6,214 nucleotides of DNA from Candidatus Bathyarchaeota archaeon (GCA_030691555.1 JAUYEB010000304.1:1-6214), one strand, 5' to 3'; counted from the stretch's first letter, positions 1-5,402 are shown. Numbers and translations are program-made. The notes: a model not told the origin generated them from the letters alone.

Positions 1-989
1 CGGAGGCTGACCTCGTCGCCGAGAGCAGCACATGGATAAAAGACATCCACTGGTGGGGCTGCCTGAACGTGAACTCCTCGAAGAACCCGAAGGCCTCGGA
101 GGTTACGCAGAGAATAATCGACGCCGCACAGGCGCAGGCGGAGCAGACGCCATGCGACGCACTGGTCATCGCCGTGACGAACAGGAGGATGGCCAAGAAG
201 ACTATAGCGGTCGACGGCGACGGCGTCACCCCTCAGCGCTGGGAGACCATCAAGAGGAACCTGCCGGACGCAAAGATCGTCGACGGGACCAGGCTCCTCG
301 AAGAGATCAGGGCCGTGAAGACCCAGGAGGAGGTCGAGCTGATCCAGAAGGCGACCGAGGTGACCGAGAAGTCGATGGAGGACGCCCTCGAGATCGCTCA
401 GGCGGACATCATGGAGCTTGACCTGAGTCAGATGTTCAGCTACAGCGTAGCCGAGGACGGGGGGAGGGTCGCGCAGGATCACATAGGCTTCGGGGAGCGT
501 AGCGCCTACCCCAACCCGACCCCAACGACCCACCAACTCGCCAAGGGCGACCTCATCAGGATGAATCTTGGCTCGACCTGGAGCCACTACTATGGCAACG
601 TGGCTCGTACCGCAGCGTTGGGCAAGGCCACCCCCGAGATGGAGAAGAGGTTCAAGACTGTAATAGACGCTCAGGAGGCCGCATTCGACGCGGCGAAGCC
701 GGGCGCAACCTTCGGAGGAGTCTACGCCGCGATCCAGAGGGAGCTGGAGAAGGGCGGGGTCAAGAGGTGCAGCATGAGCCTCGGACACTGCATCGGGGTA
801 GAGTGCAACGAGCGCCCGTGGATAGGGCCGAACGATAAGAGCATCGTGGAGGAGGGTATGGTCCTCAACATCGATGTCCCATACCTGGACCTGGGTTGGG
901 GCGGAATACAGCTTGAGGACACCGTCTACGTGACGAAGAAGGGACTGAGGCTCATCACCAACACGGAGAGGACCCTATACCTACTCTAG
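1..989 (+). CDS. M24-family (aminopeptidase P / creatinase-like) protein, 5' truncated by window edge
   Basis: The reading frame is open from base 3, with 328 residues visible before the TAG at 987-989. The GTG at 69 is in frame but is probably an internal valine; the real start lies upstream. Residues 1 to about 95 look like the end of the creatinase N-terminal domain. From about residue 100 (EEIRAVKTQEEVELI) the pita-bread M24 fold follows: GDLIRMNLGS, YYGNVARTA, LGHCIGVECNE, VEEGMVLNID and IQLEDTVYVT. These occupy the normal positions of the five M24 metal ligands (Asp, Asp, His, Glu, Glu). Here they read Asn188, Asn199, His262, Asp291 and Glu305, with the usual spacings of 11 between the first pair and 14 between the last pair. 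Ordinary Xaa-Pro peptidases are dinuclear metal enzymes, so this one may be inactive or, like creatinase, metal-independent. The fold is confident; substrate and activity are unknown. It converges on the methyltransferase gene, sharing stop bases. Confidence 0.85.
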   Translation, partial: EADLVAESSTWIKDIHWWGCLNVNSSKNPKASEVTQRIIDAAQAQAEQTPCDALVIAVTNRRMAKKTIAVDGDGVTPQRWETIKRNLPDAKIVDGTRLLEEIRAVKTQEEVELIQKATEVTEKSMEDALEIAQADIMELDLSQMFSYSVAEDGGRVAQDHIGFGERSAYPNPTPTTHQLAKGDLIRMNLGSTWSHYYGNVARTAALGKATPEMEKRFKTVIDAQEAAFDAAKPGATFGGVYAAIQRELEKGGVKRCSMSLGHCIGVECNERPWIGPNDKSIVEEGMVLNIDVPYLDLGWGGIQLEDTVYVTKKGLRLITNTERTLYLL

Positions 990-1774
990 GCGTTCCTACG
1001 GGCCATCATGAGGACGACCCGGGAGCAGTACCCTAGGCCATGCTCCTCGATCTCGGGGCCGAAGCGCCTCCAAGTCTCTTCAAAGGTATTCGCATCGACC
1101 CCGTACATCTTTAGAGTGTCATCGCATATCGCGGTGACTCGCCTCTTCGCCTGGTCTGGGTTCATCTTCTGGTGGGTGTAGTGGACCTCCCTCTTCAGGA
1201 GGGTGAAGCCGGCGCCGCGTAAGAACTCTTGATACCTCAAAGCGGGGAGCCACGTCGAGCCACGGATGAAGGACGAGACCTCGCACTCTAGCCTCTGAGC
1301 CGTTGTCTCCGCCTCCTCCGGGGGCATGACTGCGAAGCAGAAATATCCGCGTGGCTTCAGCACCCTGGCGACCTCGTGGAACACCTCCCTTACTCCCCGC
1401 GCCTCCTTGGTCATGTGTACGTCATCGAAGCCGAGGAAGTTGGTGGCGAGTCCGAAGGTCGAGGCGGGGAATTCCAGCCTCGTCGCGTCCATCTTGATGA
1501 GGGAGACGACGGTGTCGAGCCACCTACCCCTTATGTTGCGGTCGGCTATCCTGATGCTGCGATCCGAGCTATCGATGCCCAGTATCTTCAGCGTGGGGTC
1601 TCGTTTCGCCAGCTCCATGGCGAAGTAGGCGGAGCCCGTGGCAACATCGAGCACCCTCATCCTCGGCTCGAGGGGCAGCGCCTCCGCGACCCTCGTCCTC
1701 AAGCCGTTGAGCTTCGCGATGTAGTCTGGGAAATCCTGCTCGGAGATAAAGGACTCCTCGGGCATCCCAATCAT
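986..1774 (-). CDS. class I SAM-dependent methyltransferase (substrate unknown)
   Basis: A 262-residue soluble protein with the Rossmann-like methyltransferase fold. Motif I is VLDVATGSAYFA (residues 41-52), which holds the glycine loop that binds S-adenosylmethionine. The acidic residue at the end of strand 2 is Asp68 in LGIDSS, expected to contact the ribose. KMDATRLEFP (94-103) is the motif around the adenine-binding acid, and LKPRGYFCF (139-147) is the usual turn before strand 5. This resembles the UbiE/Methyltransf_11 group, which acts on small molecules, lipids or proteins; nothing here tells which. The ATG at 1774 was chosen, although a second ATG at 1765 is possible. There is no strong ribosome site; a weak AT-rich box (about 1796-1803) sits where a leaderless promoter would be. 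The small gene ending at 1811 lies 36 bases upstream on the same strand, so co-transcription is likely. The stop overlaps that of the convergent M24 gene. Confidence 0.85.
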   Translation of the reverse strand: MIGMPEESFISEQDFPDYIAKLNGLRTRVAEALPLEPRMRVLDVATGSAYFAMELAKRDPTLKILGIDSSDRSIRIADRNIRGRWLDTVVSLIKMDATRLEFPASTFGLATNFLGFDDVHMTKEARGVREVFHEVARVLKPRGYFCFAVMPPEEAETTAQRLECEVSSFIRGSTWLPALRYQEFLRGAGFTLLKREVHYTHQKMNPDQAKRRVTAICDDTLKMYGVDANTFEETWRRFGPEIEEHGLGYCSRVVLMMARRNA

Positions 1775-1810
1775 GGATACTCGACGACAACAGCGAATAA
1801 CAGTTTCCTT

Positions 1811-2104
1811 TTAGAGGCTCGCTATCTCGCTGATCTTCGACTTGATCTCTATGGCTCTGGTCTCGAAGATGCGCACAAGCTCGACCGCCTCCTCGGGGCG
1901 GGGCTCCTCGGCGTGGCTCGCCTTATAGTCGAGCCAGGCCTGGTAGGCGCGCATGTAGACGCGTCCGAACATCGCCGAGCTGACGGAGTCGATGAGGCCG
2001 CGGCTCATGAAGGCGGTGAAGACGCCGTAGTTGCTGCTGAGCTTGTCCTCGCTCAGCTCCTCGTCGATGACCTTCTCGATGATGCCACGCAGAGCTGGCT
2101 CCAT
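1811..2104 (-). CDS. small helical protein of unknown function
   Basis: This encodes 97 residues from ATG at 2104 to TAA at 1811-1813. I do not recognise the family. The protein has no cysteine, no signal peptide and no membrane segment. It is rich in Glu, Lys, Ala, Ile and Leu and looks all-helical, with a charged first helix (about 1-20), a central stretch rich in small and aromatic residues (about 25-63, including AMFGRVYMRAYQAW), a Pro/Glu-rich linker (about 66-71) and a long C-terminal amphipathic helix (about 72-97). I believe it is real because it fills its interval with codon use like that of its neighbours and because a BRE/TATA-like element sits at the distance expected for a leaderless ATG at 2104. 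The methyltransferase gene follows 36 bases downstream, so the two may form an operon and the protein might be a partner; that is inference only. Confidence 0.65.
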   Translation of the reverse strand: MEPALRGIIEKVIDEELSEDKLSSNYGVFTAFMSRGLIDSVSSAMFGRVYMRAYQAWLDYKASHAEEPRPEEAVELVRIFETRAIEIKSKISEIASL

Positions 2105-2127
2105 GGCGATTTTGTAGCTGCCTCAGC

Positions 2128-2143
2128 CTTATTAGCCTTTAAC
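2128..2143 (-). promoter_or_regulatory. BRE/TATA promoter of the small helical gene
   Basis: Read on the minus strand this is GTTAAAGGCTAATAAG: a purine-rich BRE (AAAGG, 2140-2136) followed by a TATA-like box (CTAATAAG, 2135-2128). Its centre is about 27 bases upstream of the ATG at 2104, which places the expected transcription start within a base or two of the start codon, so the message is probably leaderless. The same AAAGG precedes the mtd TATA box. The box departs from the archaeal consensus. Confidence 0.45.
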
Positions 2144-2248
2144 AGCTTCCCACTTTCGTAGACTTGGTAAATATGCAACGATCTGCCCCGTTTTCTTCAC
2201 GTGTTCGGGCCACCCGGGCGTCAATATTTTAGAGTATGGGCGCATCGC

Positions 2249-2289
2249 TTTTAACATCGGGGTATCTTTGTAGCTTTTAGGGATGATAC
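2249..2289 (+). promoter_or_regulatory. lemA promoter and leader
   Basis: TTTTAACA (2249-2256) is a TATA-like box whose centre predicts a start of transcription near 2279, about 11 bases before the lemA start codon. The short leader then contains AGGGATGAT (2279-2287), a partial match to the archaeal Shine-Dalgarno consensus but very close to the TTG. The ATG inside it (2283) is out of frame with lemA. No promoter has been shown experimentally. Confidence 0.4.
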
Positions 2290-2865
2290 TTGGACACCAC
2301 CACGTTAGCCATCGGGGCTCTAGTAGTCGTTTTGCTCGTCTTGGTCTGGCTCTTCGTCTCGTCGTATAATCGGCTCTTCCGGTTCAGGAACGCCGCGGAG
2401 GCGGAGCTCGGTCAGATCAGGGTGGCTATGAAGAAGCGGTTCGACATGATCGAGCAGCTGCTCGGCGCCGTTAAGGGGTATACGAAGTTCGAGAGGGAGG
2501 TCTTCGAGAAGGTGGCGGCGCTCCGCGCACAGGTATTGAACGCCGGGCCCGCGAACCTCGCGGACATCCAGAGGGAGAGCGCGAACCTCTTCGGCAGCAT
2601 AAGGGCCGTCGCCGAGGCCTACCCCGACCTGAAGGCATCCGAGACGGTGAAGAAGCTCATGGAGGCCATCATAGGTCTCGAGGACGAGATCGGGCGCCAG
2701 AGGTACACCTACAACAACGTGGTGCAGGAGTTCAACACGATGGTGGACACCATCCCCACCAACATCGTGGCGGGCGTGCTCGGGCTGACGAAGCTCGAGT
2801 ACCTCAAGTTTGGGGACGAGATAGAGACTCCGCCGAAGGCGTCGGGGATTGGCCCAGATGAGTGA
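2290..2865 (+). CDS. lemA: LemA family membrane protein
   Basis: A 191-residue protein. One N-terminal membrane helix (about residues 5-25, IGALVVVLLVLVWLFVSSYN) is followed by the LemA four-helix domain: YNRLFRFRNAAEAELGQI, MKKRFDMIEQLLGAVKGYTKFE, AYPDLKA (about 115-121) and RQRYTYNNVVQEFNTMVDTIPTNIVAG (about 137-163) all follow the family pattern. The length is typical of LemA proteins. Their biochemical role is not established; the helical domain is held at the membrane by the single helix. The start must be TTG at 2290, because an in-frame TGA lies at 2284-2286 and no ATG or GTG fits. The TGA stop at 2863-2865 overlaps the start of the DUF2207 gene by 8 bases, indicating one operon and probable translational coupling. 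LemA with DUF2207 is a common pairing, so the two products may form one membrane complex (inference). Confidence 0.93.
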   Translation: MDTTTLAIGALVVVLLVLVWLFVSSYNRLFRFRNAAEAELGQIRVAMKKRFDMIEQLLGAVKGYTKFEREVFEKVAALRAQVLNAGPANLADIQRESANLFGSIRAVAEAYPDLKASETVKKLMEAIIGLEDEIGRQRYTYNNVVQEFNTMVDTIPTNIVAGVLGLTKLEYLKFGDEIETPPKASGIGPDE

Positions 2866-4672
2866 GACGCGGCAGATAGCCATACTCGTGGTGGTCACCC
2901 TCGCCCTGGGTGCCGTGGGCGTCGCCGCCTCCGCCACGTTGACCGACATCGGCCTATCCGGGCCGGCCGTCGTCGACAGGTACGAGGCACACCTGAGGCC
3001 AGACGGGACGCTGACGGAGGCCTACACGTACACCTTCACGGTTCAGCAATACAGGATGCTGTACCGCAGCTGGGAGGTCCCGGTCTCCTTCACGCCCCAG
3101 ACCCAGCCTTACGTCCAGCCGATTGAGGTCAATCCCCCTCCCGGCTCCGTCGCGTACGTCAAAGATCGGTACGGAACCGTTACGATAGAGTCGCCCGGAG
3201 GGGCGAGCCAGGCTATCATAGATACCATAGGTAGCCTCGCCGAATACAACGAGGCCGGGTGCTACTATGGCTCAAGGTTCAGCCCGGGTAGCTACGACAT
3301 CGACTACACCTTCAAGCTCTATCCGCCGATCGAGTACGATGCCACCTATGACCACCTCAACCTGATGCTTGCGAGGGTTCACGTGCCCTATCGCAACGTC
3401 ACTGTGGTCATCGAGGAGGCCGACTACGTCGTGGCGATCTATGCTCATCCGCCCAGCTTGAGGGTGAGCAGGGTGGGGAACCAGATAATCGTCTCCGGCA
3501 GCGCGGCGGAGAACGAGCTCCTAGAGGTCGAGCTCCTGATGACCCCTGGCGCCCACCAGATCGACGGGTTCATGAACCCCGTCAGCGACGTTAGGGGGAA
3601 GACCGAGAGCGCCAACTTCTGGTATAGCCTACAGTACAACGCGGCGACCGGCCTCGGCCTCGCGGGGAAGATAGCCGTGCTTGCGACCCCGTTCCTACTG
3701 CTCGGCCTCTTCCTCCGCTATGGTAGGGAGGAGGAGGTCACGGTCCCCACGTATCTGAGCATCGTGCCGAACAAGGCGCGTAAGCCGTGGCTCGTCAACC
3801 TGATCTTCAGGAAGGAGGTCTTCGACTTCGACGAGGACGGGTTCTACGCGACCCTTCTAGACCTCCACATGAGGAAGAAGATCAGGATCGAGCCGAGGGA
3901 GCAGGGCATGAAGATAAGGATACTCGACGCCGCCGTCGACGACGACTACGAGGGTAAGATCGTGGGCTTCCTCCAGAAGCTCAGCAGGGACGGCGTCTTC
4001 GACACGGATACCCTCCGGGACCTCGCCCACGACATAAAGAGCGGGACGGGTAGCTACTCGCGGGCCATGGCCAGAAAGGAGGACCTCGAGGGGCTCACCC
4101 GCACGGTCGATAAGAGGGCGGTAAAGGGCTTCGCGGTGAGCGGGAGGGCGAAGATAGTCCCTGTCATGCTCATCGGCGTCGCGGTCCTCGCGGGCGCGTT
4201 CATACTGCTCGCGACGGCCGACGTGGTATCGTACCTGCTCGTCGTGCCCTTCCTCATGGGGGCCCTAGCCCTCGGCCAGTGCGCCATAGCCGTGTTCTTC
4301 CCCTCGACACTCTTCGGCCACTGGCGTCGGGGGGTGTACAAGGAGAAGCTTGAGTGGGACGCATTCAGGAACCACCTCGACGACCTCGCCCAGCTGAAGA
4401 AGTACTCGACGGAGGACCTCTCGATGTGGGGTGAGTGGCTCGTCTACGGGACGGCCCTCGGCGTGGGCGACAGGGTCGCCGAGGCGATGAGGGACCTGAA
4501 CGTCGACATCGACGCTGCGAGGTTCGCACCCATGATGCCCCTGTGGTTCCACCCGATATTCGTCGCGTCGCCCCCGTCGAGGGGCGGTGGCGGAGGGGGT
4601 GGCTTCCGGGGGGGCGGCGGTGGGTTCGGCGGTGGCGGAGGCTTCGGCGGCGGAGGCGGGGGGGTCCGCTAG
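2858..4672 (+). CDS. DUF2207-type membrane protein with poly-glycine C-terminus
   Basis: A 604-residue protein from ATG at 2858; an in-frame TTG at 2849 would add three residues. GGGGAT at 2844-2849 is a possible ribosome site. A signal-anchor helix (about 7-27) precedes an exported beta-rich domain (about 30-255), then a membrane helix (about 268-288, KIAVLATPFLLLGLFLRYG). A cytoplasmic segment follows (about 290-430) with DGFYATLLDLHMRKKIRI, the winged-helix-like stretch seen in DUF2207. Two more membrane helices lie at about 434-453 and 457-482. The segment after about 490 has the family pattern (EWDAFRNHLDDLAQLKKYS, WLVYGTALGVGDRVAEAM, WFHPIF), and residues 575-604 form a tail almost wholly of Gly with Phe and Arg. 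This domain order and the Gly-rich end are characteristic of DUF2207 proteins, whose function is unknown. It overlaps lemA by 8 bases, so both are made from one message. TAG stop at 4670-4672. Confidence 0.9.
   Translation: MSETRQIAILVVVTLALGAVGVAASATLTDIGLSGPAVVDRYEAHLRPDGTLTEAYTYTFTVQQYRMLYRSWEVPVSFTPQTQPYVQPIEVNPPPGSVAYVKDRYGTVTIESPGGASQAIIDTIGSLAEYNEAGCYYGSRFSPGSYDIDYTFKLYPPIEYDATYDHLNLMLARVHVPYRNVTVVIEEADYVVAIYAHPPSLRVSRVGNQIIVSGSAAENELLEVELLMTPGAHQIDGFMNPVSDVRGKTESANFWYSLQYNAATGLGLAGKIAVLATPFLLLGLFLRYGREEEVTVPTYLSIVPNKARKPWLVNLIFRKEVFDFDEDGFYATLLDLHMRKKIRIEPREQGMKIRILDAAVDDDYEGKIVGFLQKLSRDGVFDTDTLRDLAHDIKSGTGSYSRAMARKEDLEGLTRTVDKRAVKGFAVSGRAKIVPVMLIGVAVLAGAFILLATADVVSYLLVVPFLMGALALGQCAIAVFFPSTLFGHWRRGVYKEKLEWDAFRNHLDDLAQLKKYSTEDLSMWGEWLVYGTALGVGDRVAEAMRDLNVDIDAARFAPMMPLWFHPIFVASPPSRGGGGGGGFRGGGGGFGGGGGFGGGGGGVR
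4581..4664 (+). repeat. G-rich low-complexity tract encoding the poly-glycine tail
   Basis: Irregular GGN repeats encode the glycine tail of the DUF2207 protein (GGGGGFGG-like units broken by Phe and Arg). On the coding strand there are G runs at 4581-4584, 4595-4599, 4608-4614, 4622-4624 and 4658-4664. These could allow G-quadruplex formation in the non-template DNA strand or the mRNA. The tract is also a likely site of replication slippage or assembly error. Confidence 0.7.
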
Positions 4673-4691
4673 CCGCCCCGGGGCTATTTTT
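4657..4691 (+). terminator. possible terminator of the lemA operon
   Basis: CGGGG (4657-4661) can pair with CCCCG (4676-4680), and GCCCCGGGGC (4675-4684) is itself a 10-base palindrome. Both are followed by the T-run TTTTT at 4687-4691, which alone could serve as an archaeal terminator. The T-run is also part of the apparent tRNA promoter box, so its role is ambiguous. Confidence 0.3.
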
Positions 4692-4696
4692 AAATT
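4685..4696 (+). promoter_or_regulatory. TATA box of the tRNA-Arg gene
   Basis: TATTTTTAAATT contains TTTTTAAA (4687-4694), a good archaeal TATA-like box. Its centre predicts transcription from about 4717, nine bases before the mature 5' end of the tRNA at 4726, consistent with a short leader removed by RNase P. Confidence 0.55.
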
Positions 4697-4725
4697 GGGG
4701 CAGTTACTAGGTTAGGCGGGTTCGC

Positions 4726-4803
4726 GGACCCGTAGCTCAGCACGGATAGAGCACAGGCCTCCTAAGTCTGGGGTCGTGGGTTCAAATCCCACCGGGCCCG
4801 CCA
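4726..4803 (+). tRNA. tRNA-Arg (anticodon CCU), CCA encoded
   Basis: The cloverleaf is complete and has no intron. The acceptor stem pairs GGACCCG (4726-4732) with CGGGCCC (4793-4799), leaving one A-C mismatch at positions 3:70. T8 and A9 are followed by a D stem GCTC/GAGC (4735-4738/4749-4752) with GG in the loop. The anticodon stem CAGGC/GTCTG (4754-4758/4766-4770) has one G-U pair and a loop CTCCTAA, with anticodon CCT at 4761-4763. The variable loop is GGGTC, and the T stem GTGGG/CCCAC (4776-4780/4788-4792) encloses TTCAAAT. The discriminator is G4800, and CCA is encoded at 4801-4803. It reads AGG, an arginine codon used very often in the neighbouring genes. The A4728-C4798 mismatch is unusual: a T at 4798 would give a perfect stem. 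Confidence 0.95.
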
Positions 4804-5029
4804 TCTTTACGGTTCAGAACCCTTATATTATCATGGGATCCCCATGGATCCTCGCATGCTTCAGATCTGCCTTTTCGCTTGGCGATGCCTCGCGTATAGG
4901 GCTACTGCAGCTGCTTGCAACCGCGAGGGCGGTGGAGCCTTCTGTGGCCAATGGAGGAGATTCAATGGATATCAAACGTATAAACCACGAGTAGCTACGA
5001 GCGATTACTAGTGTGCTACTTACACACTT
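4804..5029. other. intergenic region with a possible small structured transcript
   Basis: No convincing protein gene lies here. TTATATTA (4823-4830) is a TATA-like box predicting plus-strand transcription from about 4853. Downstream are a perfect 7-bp inverted repeat CCTCGCG/CGCGAGG (4888-4894/4922-4928), a 4-bp stem TCGC/GCGA (4875-4878/4882-4885), an 8-base palindrome GTAGCTAC (4991-4998), and GCTACT/AGTAGC (4901-4906/4990-4995), which could pair at long range. A hairpin and T-run close the region. Just before the predicted start, ATGGG-ATC-CCCAT (4833-4845) and GGATCC (4846-4851) form a dense cluster of inverted repeats. A 51-codon frame (4856-5011) begins about three bases after the predicted transcription start, but its base use at third codon positions is less GC-rich than that of the neighbouring genes. 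A small RNA, a short leaderless peptide gene or decayed sequence are all possible. Confidence 0.35.
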
Positions 5030-5031
5030 TT
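5010..5031 (+). terminator. hairpin with T-run
   Basis: AGTGTG (5010-5015) and CACACT (5023-5028) form a perfect 6-bp stem with a 7-base loop, followed by TTTT (5028-5031). It could end a plus-strand transcript from the region to its left. It directly abuts the stop codon of the convergent minus-strand cysteine-rich gene (5030-5032) and may insulate the two. Confidence 0.4.
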
Positions 5032-5311
5032 ATCTGGAGTTGCCCTGTTTTGCTTTTATTATCTCCCTGCACTTGTCGGCATACTCACAATAGCTTAAGC
5101 AGGAGGCATTCTCCTCTGGCTTCTTCCAGGTGGCTCCGCAGTCGAGGCAGACCCCCTCGTCTTCATCGCTCCAAATCTCGACGCTTCCCCCACATGAGTT
5201 ACACTTCACATAACTCATGGTGGGTCGGAGTAGGTCCTTAATCCCCGGGCAGGCAAGTGAGTTTGATGTTGGCGCTCTTCTGGTGCTCATGATCGCGTCC
5301 CCCAATCGCAT
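5030..5311 (-). CDS. small eight-cysteine zinc-ribbon / possible Fe-S protein
   Basis: A 93-residue soluble protein if started at ATG 5311. Cys37-x2-Cys40 and Cys55-x2-Cys58 form a zinc ribbon (KCNSCGG, VCLDCGA). The C-terminus carries Cys71-x3-Cys75-x5-Cys81 (CLSYCEYADKC), and an N-terminal Cys21 (ACPG) makes a possible second four-cysteine set that could hold an Fe-S cluster or another zinc. Three starts are possible. ATG 5311 lies about 4 bases after the predicted transcription start. ATG 5290 has GGGGGA seven bases before it. ATG 5218 gives only 62 residues, has no ribosome site and loses Cys21 and the following KDLLRPT segment, so I favour one of the longer forms. Function is unknown; short ribbon proteins of this kind may be regulators or metal-binding accessory proteins. 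It is divergent from mtd and shares its 129-base control region. Confidence 0.7.
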   Translation of the reverse strand: MRLGDAIMSTRRAPTSNSLACPGIKDLLRPTMSYVKCNSCGGSVEIWSDEDEGVCLDCGATWKKPEENASCLSYCEYADKCREIIKAKQGNSR

Positions 5312-5336
5312 GTCTACGATCGAGTGGAGATAGCTA

Positions 5337-5347
5337 GTTATATTTCA
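5337..5347 (-). promoter_or_regulatory. TATA box of the cysteine-rich gene
   Basis: On the minus strand the sequence reads GAAATATAAC with the core AAATATAA (5345-5338). The core's centre predicts a start of transcription near 5315, about four bases before ATG 5311. It therefore supports the 93-residue form, or the form starting at 5290 with a 25-base leader, over the 62-residue form. Confidence 0.5.
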
Positions 5348-5379
5348 TTGCCTTGTTGTTCGAAGATTTTTTCGCATAA

Positions 5380-5394
5380 GGGGAATTATTCTCC
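5380..5394. promoter_or_regulatory. imperfect palindrome, candidate operator
   Basis: GGGGAATTATTCTCC is a 15-base imperfect inverted repeat: arms GGGGAAT and ATTCTCC around a central T, with a single non-complementary pair. It lies just upstream of the mtd BRE/TATA element, between the two divergent promoters, where an archaeal activator or repressor would bind. The assignment rests on position and symmetry only. Confidence 0.35.
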
Positions 5395-5402
5395 TAAACA
5401 TC

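Larger units (their letters stand above)
2105..2289. other. divergent intergenic region with two promoters
   Basis: 185 bases separate the minus-strand small gene from lemA on the plus strand. The region is more AT-rich than the flanking genes. It holds the BRE/TATA element for the minus-strand gene at its left and the lemA box at its right, plus another AT tract at 2223-2233 (AATATTTTAGA) that could be an alternative plus-strand box. A GC-rich segment (about 2206-2220) contains CCCGGG. I see no small gene or RNA here. Confidence 0.5.

Noticed and set aside
69..71. GTG as the start of the M24 gene
   Set aside because: The same frame is open to the window edge, and the upstream residues continue sensibly into the creatinase N-terminal domain, so the gene is more likely truncated by the window.
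32..421. Plus-strand open frame of 129 codons at the left edge
   Set aside because: It is Arg/Asp/Gly-rich frame-shadow sequence within the M24 gene, whose frame is supported by family motifs throughout.
1376..2161. Long plus-strand open frame of 261 codons
   Set aside because: It lies antisense across two minus-strand genes and their gap; the protein is low-complexity and matches nothing, whereas the minus strand encodes a clear methyltransferase. GC-rich coding DNA often leaves such open antisense frames.
2320..2949. Antisense open frame of 209 codons over lemA
   Set aside because: The plus strand encodes an unmistakable LemA protein; the antisense translation is rich in Leu, His and Arg and has no recognisable domain.
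4726..4803. tRNA intron or split tRNA
   Set aside because: The anticodon loop is a contiguous seven bases and all arms are present without insertion.
4776..4994. Plus-strand open frame of 72 codons
   Set aside because: It begins inside the T arm of tRNA-Arg. Internal starts give an unremarkable sequence with no ribosome site and no recognisable motif.
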